A stretch of DNA of 54,208 nt. It comes from Rouxiella silvae. GTDB lineage: Bacteria; Pseudomonadota; Gammaproteobacteria; Enterobacterales; Enterobacteriaceae. Made by a program: the position numbers and the translations under genes. This document shows positions 15,033 through 23,542 of this stretch, one piece after another (the first letter of the stretch is position 1; each line of letters starts with the position of its first letter). The DNA is taken from the NCBI RefSeq assembly GCF_002093625.1, contig NZ_MRWD01000039.1, forward strand, positions 1 through 54,208. Direction: 5' to 3'. The notes under the pieces are model-generated. The model made no database searches. It was given only the letters and a program-made list of their open reading frames with translations, and was not told the origin of the DNA.

Positions 15033-17102
15033 TTATTGCAGAACTGAAATATCCGCAACCTGCAGGAACAGCTCACGCAGTTTGCTCAACAGCGTCAGAC
15101 GGTTAATGCGCACCGCTTCGTCTTCTGCCATTACCATTACGCCGTCAAAGAAGGCGTCAACCGGTTCACGTAGCGAAGCCAGCTCAACCAACGCCTCTTG
15201 ATACTGACCGGCAGCAAACAGCGGCTCCAGTTTGTCACGCAGCACCACCAGGTGGGTGGCCAGTTTCACTTCAGACGACTCTTTCAATACTGAGGCATGC
15301 ACGTGGTCGTACAGCGCTTCGGTCGATTTCGCCAGAATGTTAGACACGCGTTTGTTGGCCGCAGCCAGCGTGGCGGCTTCGTCCAGCGTACGGAAGTAGC
15401 TCACCGCCTTCACCCGCGCATCAAAGTCGGCCGGTTTGGTCGGACGACGTGCCAACACCGCTTGAATAGTATCAACGGCGTGACCTTCTTCCTGATACCA
15501 AGCGCGGAAGCGACCGAGCATGAAATCAACCACGTCATCGACCACTTTCTCGTTGGTCAGCTTGTCGCCGTACAAACGCACCGCTTCTTCAGTCAACGTT
15601 TGCAGGTCCAGCGGCAGGTTTTTCTCAACGATAATACGCAGTACACCCAGCGCTGCACGACGCAGTGCAAACGGGTCTTTATCACCTTTTGGATGTTGCC
15701 CGATACCAAAAATACCGGCCAGCGTGTCCATTTTGTCAGCGATTGCCAGCGCACAGGCCACCAGCGAGTCAGGCAACTTGTCACCGGCAAAGCGCGGCTG
15801 ATACTGCTCGTTCAGCGCAACGGCCACCTCTTCTGCTTCGCCGTCATGGCGCGCATAGTGCATCCCCATCACGCCCTGGGTGTCGGTGAACTCGAACACC
15901 ATGTTGGTCATCAGGTCGCATTTGGACAGCAAACCGGCGCGCTGAGCGTTATCGACGTTGGCACCGATTTTATCGGCAATCCAACCAGATAGCGCCTGAA
16001 TGCGATCAGTTTTGTCGCGCAGCGTACCCAGCTGTTTCTGGAACAACACGGTTTCAAGACGCGGCAGGTTATCTTCGAGACGTTTCTTGCGGTCGGTATT
16101 GAAGAAGAACTCGGCATCGGCCAGACGCGGACGAACCACCTTCTCGTTACCGGAGATAATCTGCTGCGGGTCTTTTGATTCGATGTTGGCTACAAAAATG
16201 AAGTTTGGTAACAGATTGCCCGCCGTGTCGTACACCGGGAAATACTTCTGATCGCCTTTCATGGTGTAAACCAGCGCTTCCGCCGGAACAGCCAAGAATT
16301 TCTCTTCAAATTTAGCGGTCAGCACCACCGGCCACTCAACCAGTGAGGTCACTTCTTCCAACAGGCTTTCGCTCAGGTCGGCAACGCCACCGATTTCAGC
16401 CGCGGCCTTCTCTGCGCCCTGCTTGATAACAGCTTTACGCTGTTCGTAATCGGCGATCACTTTACCGCGCTCTAACAGAATCTGTGGATACTGGTCGGCG
16501 TTATCGATAGTGAATTCCGGCTCGCCCATAAAGCGGTGACCGCGAACAGTGCGCGCCGAGTCAATGCCCAAAATGGTGCCAGGGATCAGTTCGTCGCCCA
16601 GCAGCAGGGTCACGGTATGTACTGGACGTACAAACTGCACGTCGGAATCGCCCCAACGCATCAGTTTTGGAATAGGCAATTTTTGCAGTGAGGTGGCAAT
16701 CATCGCCGGGAGCAGCGCCTGAGCGCTTTCGCCTTTGACGTGAGCGCGATACACCAGCCACTCGCCTTTATCACCTACCAGACGCTCGGCCTGATCGACG
16801 GTGATACCACAGCCGCGTGCCCAACCTTCTGCGGCTTTGGTCGCTTTGCCTTCGGCGTCAAACGCCAGGGCAATCGCCGGACCGCGTTTTTCAACTTCGC
16901 GATCGGCCTGTGCCGCGCTCAGATTGGCAATTTTCACCGCCAAACGACGCGGAGCTGCAAACCACTGCACGTCGCCGTGCGGCAAATTGGCCGCATTCAG
17001 CTCGGCTTTCAGGTTGGCTGCGAAAGACTCGGCAAGATTACGCAGTGCCTTTGGTGGCAGCTCTTCCGTGCCGATTTCCACCAGAAATGTTTTTTCAGTC
17101 AT
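15033..17102 (-). CDS. glyS: Glycyl-tRNA synthetase, beta subunit
   Basis: 689 residues, the same as E. coli GlyS, and nearly co-linear from [21 protein letters not shown] to VADISVLQ. The subunit binds tRNA-Gly in the alpha2beta2 enzyme. It contains the HD-like region ([14 protein letters not shown]), the [27 protein letters not shown] core and a C-terminal anticodon-binding domain (from about residue 560). The start is the ATG at 17102. The GTG one codon earlier is an alternative but E. coli starts at this position. It follows glyQ with a 9-base gap, so the subunits are co-transcribed. Confidence 0.97.
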   Translation of the reverse strand: MTEKTFLVEIGTEELPPKALRNLAESFAANLKAELNAANLPHGDVQWFAAPRRLAVKIANLSAAQADREVEKRGPAIALAFDAEGKATKAAEGWARGCGITVDQAERLVGDKGEWLVYRAHVKGESAQALLPAMIATSLQKLPIPKLMRWGDSDVQFVRPVHTVTLLLGDELIPGTILGIDSARTVRGHRFMGEPEFTIDNADQYPQILLERGKVIADYEQRKAVIKQGAEKAAAEIGGVADLSESLLEEVTSLVEWPVVLTAKFEEKFLAVPAEALVYTMKGDQKYFPVYDTAGNLLPNFIFVANIESKDPQQIISGNEKVVRPRLADAEFFFNTDRKKRLEDNLPRLETVLFQKQLGTLRDKTDRIQALSGWIADKIGANVDNAQRAGLLSKCDLMTNMVFEFTDTQGVMGMHYARHDGEAEEVAVALNEQYQPRFAGDKLPDSLVACALAIADKMDTLAGIFGIGQHPKGDKDPFALRRAALGVLRIIVEKNLPLDLQTLTEEAVRLYGDKLTNEKVVDDVVDFMLGRFRAWYQEEGHAVDTIQAVLARRPTKPADFDARVKAVSYFRTLDEAATLAAANKRVSNILAKSTEALYDHVHASVLKESSEVKLATHLVVLRDKLEPLFAAGQYQEALVELASLREPVDAFFDGVMVMAEDEAVRINRLTLLSKLRELFLQVADISVLQ

Positions 17103-17111
17103 CACTGTTTC

Positions 17112-18026
17112 TCACTTCTCGTTCTTTTTGCACATCGGGAAGCCCAGCGCCTCGCGGGAAGCATAATAAGCTTCGGCCACCAACTTGGTCAGGGTACGGA
17201 TGCGCAGAATATAGCGCTGACGCTCGGTCACGGAGATCGCCTTACGCGCGTCCAGCAGGTTGAAGCAGTGGGCCGCCTTCAGAATGCGTTCGTAAGCAGG
17301 CAGTGCCAGCGGCTTTTCAAGCGCCAGCAGTTTCTGTGCTTCTTTCTCGTGCTGCTCAAAGCTGTGGAACAGGAATTCGACGTCGGCGTGTTCGAAGTTG
17401 TAAGTCGATTGCTCCACTTCGTTTTGATGGAAAACGTCGCCGTATGTGGTTTTGCCGAGTGGGCCATTGCTCCACACCAGGTCATACACGCTGTCTACGC
17501 CCTGAATGTACATCGCCAGACGCTCGAGGCCGTAGGTGATTTCGCCGGTAACCGGTTTGCACTCAAGGCCGCCAACCTGTTGAAAATAGGTAAACTGCGT
17601 CACTTCCATTCCGTTCAGCCAGACTTCCCAGCCCAGACCCCAGGCACCCAGCGTCGGGTTTTCCCAGTTATCTTCAACGAAACGGATGTCATGAATGGTC
17701 GGATCGAGACCGAGCACTTTCAGCGAGCCGAGGTACAGCTCCTGAATGTTGTCCGGTGAAGGTTTAATCATCACCTGGAACTGATAATAGTGCTGCAGAC
17801 GGTTAGGGTTTTCACCGTAACGGCCGTCGGTAGGACGACGTGAGGGCTGGACGTAAGCGGCAGCAAAAGGCTCTGGGCCCAGCGCGCGCAGGCTGGTCAT
17901 CGGGTGGGACGTTCCCGCGCCGACTTCCATATCCAATGGCTGCACGATAGTACAGCCCTGTTGTGCCCAGTAATCCTGAAGCGTCAGGATCAGGCCCTGA
18001 AAGGTCTTGGTATCAAACTTTTGCAT
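17112..18026 (-). CDS. glyQ: Glycyl-tRNA synthetase, alpha subunit
   Basis: 304 residues (303 in E. coli). The ATG at 18026 gives the conserved start [20 protein letters not shown]. Class II synthetase motifs are present: [19 protein letters not shown] at about 34-52, and [28 protein letters not shown], the motif 2 region that binds ATP and glycine. It forms the catalytic half of alpha2beta2 GlyRS. No strong ribosome binding site is visible before the ATG. A dispersed palindromic repeat begins only 30 bases upstream, so it probably lies in the leader of the transcript or contains part of the promoter. Confidence 0.97.
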   Translation of the reverse strand: MQKFDTKTFQGLILTLQDYWAQQGCTIVQPLDMEVGAGTSHPMTSLRALGPEPFAAAYVQPSRRPTDGRYGENPNRLQHYYQFQVMIKPSPDNIQELYLGSLKVLGLDPTIHDIRFVEDNWENPTLGAWGLGWEVWLNGMEVTQFTYFQQVGGLECKPVTGEITYGLERLAMYIQGVDSVYDLVWSNGPLGKTTYGDVFHQNEVEQSTYNFEHADVEFLFHSFEQHEKEAQKLLALEKPLALPAYERILKAAHCFNLLDARKAISVTERQRYILRIRTLTKLVAEAYYASREALGFPMCKKNEK

Positions 18027-18055
18027 GTTGGTTTCGCACGCGAGACAAGTGAGTT

Positions 18056-18182
18056 TATACCCCAAATAATTCGAGTTGCGGGAAGGCGACAAGCTCGTGA
18101 ATCCCCGAGAGCTTAGATAACTAAGTGACTGGGGTAAGCGAGCACAGTCAACGCATCTGCAACTTGTAGTATGACGGGTATC
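18056..18182. repeat. Dispersed palindromic repeat element (about 127 bp, MITE-like)
   Basis: The ends are imperfect inverted copies. TATACCC...AGTTGC on the left mirrors GCAACTTGTAGTATGACGGGTAT on the right, and an internal CCCCGAGAGCTTAGATAACT followed by GACTGGGG gives a long fold-back. I recognise this sequence type as a common intergenic repeat of Serratia, Rahnella and relatives. It has no open reading frame. It sits between glyQ and the divergent MFS gene, much nearer glyQ. Only one copy is visible in this window. Confidence 0.75.
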
Positions 18183-18415
18183 AAAGAGTCGAACAGTATA
18201 CCCGCTGAACGGAAGATAATCAGCTATCACTTCTTATATATGCATTTTGAAAAGCAGCGAATGCCACATCACGGCGCACACCCAACGCGAAATTGCCTGC
18301 CCATGGCGCATCAGGGCATTCAAACGCCCGCGCAGAGGGTGATTTTCGGCTCACGGCCAGACTGGCATCAAGATTGCTAGCATCCTTATGACTTGAAGGC
18401 TAAGGAGGCTCGCTT
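18183..18415. other. Divergent intergenic region glyQ / MFS gene
   Basis: No gene. It must hold the promoters of the + strand transporter and, beyond the repeat, of glyQ. A strong ribosome binding site AAGGAGG (18402-18408) precedes the transporter ATG by 7 bases. I could not identify convincing -35/-10 pairs. Confidence 0.5.
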
Positions 18416-19753
18416 ATGTCAACCGCACCATCCCAAAGTACTTATCGTTATCGAATTTTTGCGATGATTTTTTTCATTGCCCTCATCAACTATATCGATC
18501 GCGGCGCGCTCTCCTTTGCGGCCAATGATATTTCAGCAGAATTTCACTTCAGCAAGCTGCAGCTAGGTGCCGTGCTGGGCTATTTTGGCTTTGGCTATTT
18601 GTTTGGTTCACTGTGCGGTGGGTTTCTGGCCGACAGAATTGGCACCAAAAAAGTCTGGCTGATGGCGGGCGTACTGTGGTCATTACTCGAAATTGCCACC
18701 GCTTGGGCAGGCCAACTCGGCGTGGCGATGTTTAGCGGTTCTGCCATCATGGGCTTCGCGGTATTGCGTATCACCTTCGGTTTCGCCGAGGGTCCAGCCT
18801 ATGCCTTGATGAATAAAACCATCGCGCATTGGGCACCGCGCAAAGAGCGCGGTTTCTCATTGGGTATTGGCCTGCTCAGCACTCAAGTTGGCGCACTGCT
18901 AACGGCTCCGCTGGCGGTGGGATTACTGCTGCTGACCCATGACTGGCGTACCATGTTTATGGTGCTTGGCATATTTTCACTGCTAGCGATCCTGATATTT
19001 GCCCGCTCGTTTACCGATACGCCCGGGCAGCATCCTAAAGTCAGTCGGGCCGAACTTGAAAAAATTAACGCTGACGCGCAGAGCGACGACAACGGGCCAG
19101 CTCAGCCTTGGTGGGCCTTTTTCACTAACCGCACGCTGGTGCTCAACGCGCTGGGCTACTTCTCTTTCCTGTATGTCACCTTTGTCTTGGTGACCTGGAG
19201 CCCAAAATATTTGCAGGACACCTTCCACTATGACCTGCATTCGCTGTGGTACGTCGCGATGATCCCCTGGACCGGTGCCTGCATAACTGTGCTGCTCGGC
19301 GGAAAAATTGCCGACAACCTGCTGCGTAAAACCGGCAATCTCAGATTGGCGCGCAACGTTTTTGCGGCGGTCACTCTGCTGCTGACCGCCACCTGTTTCG
19401 TACTTATCCCCTACGCGCACTCGCCGTTTGAAATCATTCTGCTGATGACCTTGGGTAACGCACTGAATGCGTTGGTAAATAATGTTTACTGGTCAGTAGT
19501 GATCGACGTGTCACCCAAAGCGTCGGTGGGAACCTACAGCGGCATGACACTGGCTATTGCCAACGTAGCCTCAATATTAGCCCCTACGCTGAGCGGTTAT
19601 CTGGCGCAGTTTCACGGCTATGGCGCAATGTTTACCGCCACGGCAGCCGTTTCGTTTTGCAGCATGCTGTGCATGACACTGCTACAGCCTGAAAAACGCA
19701 TGAAACTCGACACTGTGACGCAGGTTCCTCAGGTAGCGCTTGCAGAGAAATAG
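18416..19753 (+). CDS. MFS transporter, anion:cation symporter (ACS) family
   Basis: 445 residues with twelve predicted membrane helices in two halves joined by a charged loop around residues 200-230. The first-helix motif INYIDRGALSFAANDI and the loop 2-3 motif GGFLADRIGTKK are characteristic of ACS carriers for hexonates, hexuronates and related organic acids (GudP, ExuT, DgoT relatives). The loop between halves contains WWAFFTNRTL, also typical. The substrate cannot be read from sequence and no catabolic gene is adjacent: glyQ is divergent and tag follows behind a stem-loop. It has an excellent ribosome binding site, AAGGAGG. Confidence 0.8.
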   Translation: MSTAPSQSTYRYRIFAMIFFIALINYIDRGALSFAANDISAEFHFSKLQLGAVLGYFGFGYLFGSLCGGFLADRIGTKKVWLMAGVLWSLLEIATAWAGQLGVAMFSGSAIMGFAVLRITFGFAEGPAYALMNKTIAHWAPRKERGFSLGIGLLSTQVGALLTAPLAVGLLLLTHDWRTMFMVLGIFSLLAILIFARSFTDTPGQHPKVSRAELEKINADAQSDDNGPAQPWWAFFTNRTLVLNALGYFSFLYVTFVLVTWSPKYLQDTFHYDLHSLWYVAMIPWTGACITVLLGGKIADNLLRKTGNLRLARNVFAAVTLLLTATCFVLIPYAHSPFEIILLMTLGNALNALVNNVYWSVVIDVSPKASVGTYSGMTLAIANVASILAPTLSGYLAQFHGYGAMFTATAAVSFCSMLCMTLLQPEKRMKLDTVTQVPQVALAEK

Positions 19754-19761
19754 CAGAAAGA

Positions 19762-19796
19762 CCAAGATTGCGGAGATAATTTATCCGCAATCTTGG
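19762..19796 (+). promoter_or_regulatory. Long stem-loop directly before tag
   Basis: CCAAGATTGCGGA and TCCGCAATCTTGG form a perfect 13-base-pair stem with a loop of 9 bases. There is no T tract on the + strand, so it is a poor terminator, although it may stabilise the 3' end of the upstream transporter mRNA. Its 3' arm runs into GGGG (19795-19798), the only possible ribosome binding sequence for tag (ATG 19806), so it may lower tag translation. Confidence 0.55.
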
Positions 19797-19805
19797 GGCT
19801 ATACG

Positions 19806-20372
19806 ATGACGCGCTGCAGCTGGGTTTCCAACGATCCGCTTTATATTGAGTACCACGACAAAGAGTGGGGCGTGCCAGTAAAAGACCCGCGCGAACTGTT
19901 TGAAATGTTGTGCCTTGAGGGCCAGCAGGCGGGGCTTTCCTGGATTACGGTGTTAAAAAAACGCGAAAACTATCGCCGCTTCTTTCATCAGTTTGTGCCG
20001 GAACGTATTGCCGAAATGACTTCGGAAGACGTCGATGCGCTGGTGCTTGAAAGCGGAATTATCCGCCATCGTGGCAAAATAGAAGCGATTATCACCAATG
20101 CCAAAGTATGGCTGGCCATGCAGGCAGCCGGTGAAGACTTCTCGGCCTTCATCTGGCAGTTCGTTAACCATCAACCGGTCATCAATAATCCGCAGGGTCC
20201 CGGCGACATTCTGGCCAAAAACGAGGTCTCTGACGCGATGTCCAAGGCATTGAAAAAGCGCGGTTTCAAGTTTATCGGCTCGACCATCTGCTATGCGTTT
20301 ATGCAGGCCAGCGGCCTGGTGAACGATCATCAAACCTATTGCCTATGCCATCCCCAACAGCAGCCTGCATAA
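19806..20372 (+). CDS. tag: DNA-3-methyladenine glycosylase I
   Basis: 188 residues (187 in E. coli). The start MTRCSWV aligns with E. coli MERCGWV and places zinc ligands Cys4 and His17 correctly. The C-terminal zinc ligands are in VNDHQTYCLCH. The helix-hairpin-helix glycosylase core is visible in LEGQQAGLSWITVLKKRENYR and GIIRHRGKIEAII. Constitutive enzyme that removes 3-methyladenine from alkylated DNA. An in-frame extension upstream would run through the stem-loop and is not conserved. As in E. coli it is followed by an overlapping yiaC. Confidence 0.95.
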   Translation: MTRCSWVSNDPLYIEYHDKEWGVPVKDPRELFEMLCLEGQQAGLSWITVLKKRENYRRFFHQFVPERIAEMTSEDVDALVLESGIIRHRGKIEAIITNAKVWLAMQAAGEDFSAFIWQFVNHQPVINNPQGPGDILAKNEVSDAMSKALKKRGFKFIGSTICYAFMQASGLVNDHQTYCLCHPQQQPA

Positions 20373-20818
20373 TCCGCCGATCGGCGAGTGCCGATCTTGA
20401 TGAAATAATGCTGCTTTGGCTGCGCAGTACGCTAGCGGCACATCCGTTTATCGACGAGTCCTACTGGTATGAAAGTGCTGCGATGGTCAGAGAAACTTTT
20501 TTGCCGCAGTCAATAACGTGGGTGGCCAGCCGACCGGAAGACGGCGAAATTATCGGCTTTATCAGCGTACTGAATCAGCAATTCATCGGCGCACTTTTCG
20601 TCATTGAGCAGGTCTACGGCGCAGGCATTGCCCAGCGTTTGATGGCCGAGGTGAAGAACAATTATTCTTCGCTGCTGCTTGAGGTTTATCAGCAAAATCA
20701 GCGTGCCGTAGCATTCTACCGCCGGGAAGGTTTTGCGGTGATTGCTGACACTCATCACCCCGGTACCGGTTTAGCAACCTGGGTAATGAGTTGGAAGAGT
20801 GCCACACTGGCCGAGTAA
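20345..20818 (+). CDS. yiaC: GNAT N-acetyltransferase YiaC
   Basis: 157 residues from ATG 20345; a TTG two codons earlier is an alternative. It overlaps the end of tag by 28 bases in another frame, which implies coupled translation. The sequence aligns with E. coli YiaC throughout: IMLLWLRSTLAAHPFI near the N-terminus, LLLEVYQQNQRAVAFYRREGF (acetyl-CoA-binding GNAT motif) and a terminal TWVMSW. The acetyl-CoA pyrophosphate loop is V-Y-G-A-G-I-A, a variant of Q/RxxGxG/A. E. coli YiaC acetylates protein lysines; the physiological targets here are unknown. Confidence 0.85.
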   Translation: MPSPTAACIIRRSASADLDEIMLLWLRSTLAAHPFIDESYWYESAAMVRETFLPQSITWVASRPEDGEIIGFISVLNQQFIGALFVIEQVYGAGIAQRLMAEVKNNYSSLLLEVYQQNQRAVAFYRREGFAVIADTHHPGTGLATWVMSWKSATLAE

Positions 20819-20852
20819 ATTGCTGTAGCGTTTAGCGGGCTACGTGGCTAAA

Positions 20853-21614
20853 TCAGCCACGTCCAAATATAGCGATGACTGCATCAAGGTGCTCTTTCAT
20901 GGCCTTTTTAGCGCCGCGGGCGTCGCGTGCCTCAATGGCGTTGAGGACAGCCAAATGTTCGACCTCCGAGCGATGAGGCATGTCCTGTGTCGTGTAGTGC
21001 AACTGCAGGCTGCGAAACATCGTGCCGTAGCGGTGCCCCAATAGGTGGGCAATGATAAACGCATAGGTTGGATTACTGCTGGCCTCGGCGATGCGAATAT
21101 GAAACAGTCTGTCGCCGGGATGGGTAGCCGAACCTTGCCGATTGTCGCGACAGTTCTGCTCATAAGCCTGCCTGATCGCCGCAAGTTGCTCATCTGACGC
21201 GTGGCGCGCGGCCAGTGCAGCGGTCTCGGGTTCGATTAAACGTCGAGTTTGCAGCAGTGAAAAAGGGGGAAGCTCGGCGGTGAAATCAAGCTCGATATTG
21301 AGTTCGTCATCGACGTCGGCCCACTGATTACGGCCTGCCAACGCCATCACCGGTTCCTGTGATGGCGGCAATCTCCCCGCCGACGAATCACAGACAATGA
21401 CGCCATTCCCCACCTTCACATCGACCAGTCCAATCACTTCCAAAGCAATCAACGCCTCGCGCACCGAAGCTCGACTCACCTGCAACTGGCTGGCCAGTTC
21501 CCGTTCCGACGGCAGGCGGCTTCCGGGTGGAAATTCTTTATTATCAATTAACGTTTTCAGTTGATCGGCTATCTGCCTATAAATTCTAGGATTTTCGAGC
21601 TTTTTAATCGGCAT
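20853..21614 (-). CDS. GntR-family transcriptional regulator, FadR/FCD subfamily (L-fucose operon)
   Basis: 253 residues. The N-terminal winged helix (about 8-75) contains PPGSRLPSERELASQLQVSRASVREALIALE, the GntR signature. The C-terminal FCD ligand domain (about 95-245) has metal-binding residues in RRLIEPETAALAARHA, DRLFHIRIAEASSNP and RSEVEHLAVLNAIEARD. FCD regulators of sugar-acid operons are usually repressors relieved by a pathway intermediate. It is transcribed away from the fucose genes, with a 253-base divergent gap that holds an AATGG-N5-CCATT palindrome. The ligand is probably a fuconate-pathway intermediate (inference). Confidence 0.85.
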   Translation of the reverse strand: MPIKKLENPRIYRQIADQLKTLIDNKEFPPGSRLPSERELASQLQVSRASVREALIALEVIGLVDVKVGNGVIVCDSSAGRLPPSQEPVMALAGRNQWADVDDELNIELDFTAELPPFSLLQTRRLIEPETAALAARHASDEQLAAIRQAYEQNCRDNRQGSATHPGDRLFHIRIAEASSNPTYAFIIAHLLGHRYGTMFRSLQLHYTTQDMPHRSEVEHLAVLNAIEARDARGAKKAMKEHLDAVIAIFGRG

Positions 21615-21787
21615 AGGTCACCTGAGGTCATTTTTGATTAAGCGATTCAGCTACGTTTTTTTAGAAAATTTTGTTGCCGATTTGTTTTTAATGTGTGAAA
21701 TCTAATCAAATGAAAAGGCGTTTTAAGCTGAAATCTTTTAGATATCTTACCAAAAGAATCCTGCTTAACGCGCTTTTTTTTCTCCTT

Positions 21788-21802
21788 AATGGCCTGACCA
21801 TT
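21788..21802 (+). promoter_or_regulatory. Candidate operator for the GntR/FCD regulator
   Basis: AATGGCCTGACCATT has perfect 5-base arms AATGG and CCATT around a 5-base centre. FCD-family operators typically have TGGT-N-ACCA or ATTGGT-ACCAAT shapes of this size. It lies 65 bases before the first fucose gene, suited to repression. Confidence 0.45.
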
Positions 21803-21867
21803 AGACCTTTATGAGGAGAAAAACGAGAGAAAATCCCCCGCAAAAAACGCTAAAAACAGGAGTTATG

Positions 21868-22608
21868 ATGGACCTGACAGGCAAAAAAGTGTTGATAACT
21901 GCCGCCGGACAGGGGATTGGCCTTAATACCGCCACCCTTTTTGCACAACAAGGCGCAGATGTCATTGCGACGGACATCAACATAGATTCGCTTAAAGACA
22001 TTCCAGGCATTCGCGCCTATCGGCTCAATGTGACCGACGCGCTGGCGATTAAAGATGCCGCCGACGAAATAGGCACGCTGGACGTGCTGTTTAACTGCGC
22101 TGGGGTGGTTCACAGCGGCGATATTTTAAGCTGTAGCGAGCAGGAGTGGCAGTTTGCGCTCGACCTCAACGTTACGGCGATGTTTCACACTATCCGCGCT
22201 TTTATTCCCGCCATGCTTGCCCGCAACAGCGGCTCAATCATCAACATGTCTTCGGTCGCCTCCAGCATAAAAGGCGTGCCTAACCGCTTTGCCTATAGCG
22301 CCTCAAAAGCAGCGGTGATTGGTCTCACCCGTTCAGTTGCAGCCGACTATGTTACCCGCGGTATTCGCTGTAACGCCATTTGCCCGGGAACGGTCGAGTC
22401 ACCTTCTCTGCACCAGCGCATTGCCGCGCAGGCTAAAGCCGAAGGCCGCAGCGAAACCGAGGTTTATCAGGCCTTTGTGGCACGCCAGCCGATTGGCCGC
22501 ATCGGTAAAACCAGTGAAATCGCGCAACTGGCGCTTTATCTGGCCTCCGACGCCAGCTCCTACACCACCGGCACCGTGCAGATCATTGACGGCGGCTGGA
22601 GCAATTAA
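21868..22608 (+). CDS. 2-keto-3-deoxy-L-fuconate dehydrogenase (short-chain dehydrogenase)
   Basis: 246 residues. The second of two adjacent ATGs (21868) is best spaced (5 bases) from AGGAG (21858-21862). SDR hallmarks: cofactor loop TAAGQGIG (residues 11-18), NCAG, catalytic Ser in NMSSVASS and YSASK. The acidic residue after beta strand 2 (ATDIN) favours NAD. The sequence resembles the Xanthomonas 2-keto-3-deoxy-L-fuconate dehydrogenase, which oxidises C4 to give 2,4-diketo-3-deoxyfuconate. Position in a complete fuconate operon supports that over the generic SDR label. First gene of the operon, divergent from the regulator. Confidence 0.85.
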   Translation: MDLTGKKVLITAAGQGIGLNTATLFAQQGADVIATDINIDSLKDIPGIRAYRLNVTDALAIKDAADEIGTLDVLFNCAGVVHSGDILSCSEQEWQFALDLNVTAMFHTIRAFIPAMLARNSGSIINMSSVASSIKGVPNRFAYSASKAAVIGLTRSVAADYVTRGIRCNAICPGTVESPSLHQRIAAQAKAEGRSETEVYQAFVARQPIGRIGKTSEIAQLALYLASDASSYTTGTVQIIDGGWSN

Positions 22609-22649
22609 TTTTAGCTAATTGAATGGCTTAAACTTATAAGGATCGCGAT

Positions 22650-23492
22650 ATGAAGTTGTTACGTTACGGCCCACCCGGCAAAGAACGTCCGGCATTGCTG
22701 GATGACCAGGGAAAAATGCGCGACCTCTCGATGCACGTTGAGGATATCAGCGGTGAGTTTCTGCTGCCCGCCACGCTAAACAAACTTCGCCAGCTCGACG
22801 TTCACCGCCTCCCGCTGGTTGAAGGAAATCCGCGTATCGGTGCCTGCGTCGGTAAGGTCGGAAAATTTATCTGCATCGGTCTGAACTATGCCGACCATGC
22901 CGCTGAAACCGGCGCTGAAATCCCCAAAGAACCGGTGATTTTTAATAAGTGGACCAGCGCAATTGTAGGCCCAAACGACGACGTCGAAATTCCGCGTGAT
23001 TCGCTAAAAACCGACTGGGAGGTCGAGCTGGGCGTGGTCATTGGCACTGGCGGACGCTACATCAGCGAAGAAGATGCCCTGTCACACGTAGCCGGTTACT
23101 GCGTGATCAACGACGTATCCGAGCGCGAATTTCAAATCGAACGCGGCGGCACCTGGGACAAAGGTAAAGGACACGACACCTTTGGCCCTACCGGCCCGTG
23201 GCTGGTGACTGCCGACGAGATTGCTAATCCGCATCACCTGAGCATGTGGCTGGAAGTTGACGGCAAGCGCTATCAGAACGGCAATACCGACACTATGGTG
23301 TTTAAAGTTCCTCAAATTATCAGCTATTTAAGCCGTTTCATGAGCCTTCAGGCCGGGGATATTATTTCTACCGGCACGCCTCCTGGCGTGGGAATGGGGC
23401 AAAAGCCGCCGGTGTATCTGCACGCCGGACAGGAAATACGTCTGGGGATTGAAGGCCTCGGCGAACAGCGCCAAAAAACGGTACAGGCCTGA
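22650..23492 (+). CDS. 2,4-diketo-3-deoxy-L-fuconate hydrolase (fumarylacetoacetate hydrolase family)
   Basis: 280 residues. The FAH core runs from about residue 70: FICIGLNYADHAAETG, then the metal ligands in DWEVELGVVIG (two acidic residues) and YCVINDVSEREFQ. The substrate loop KGHDTFGPTGPWLVT is conserved in the fuconate/ureidoglycolate-lyase-like branch. In the oxidative fucose pathway this enzyme cleaves 2,4-diketo-3-deoxy-L-fuconate to pyruvate and L-lactate, the last step. It begins with AAGGAT about 6 bases before ATG, 41 bases after the dehydrogenase. Acylpyruvase activity is the alternative, but context argues against it. Confidence 0.85.
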   Translation: MKLLRYGPPGKERPALLDDQGKMRDLSMHVEDISGEFLLPATLNKLRQLDVHRLPLVEGNPRIGACVGKVGKFICIGLNYADHAAETGAEIPKEPVIFNKWTSAIVGPNDDVEIPRDSLKTDWEVELGVVIGTGGRYISEEDALSHVAGYCVINDVSEREFQIERGGTWDKGKGHDTFGPTGPWLVTADEIANPHHLSMWLEVDGKRYQNGNTDTMVFKVPQIISYLSRFMSLQAGDIISTGTPPGVGMGQKPPVYLHAGQEIRLGIEGLGEQRQKTVQA

Positions 23493-23542
23493 CTTGCATG
23501 AACGATAGCAATATTTTCCCCTTAGTAATGGAGTCGTAGCCC

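Noticed and set aside
16740-17759. 339-codon open frame on the + strand across glyQ-glyS
   Set aside because: Entirely antisense to two unmistakable conserved genes, with no family resemblance; it comes from codon bias in the real frames.
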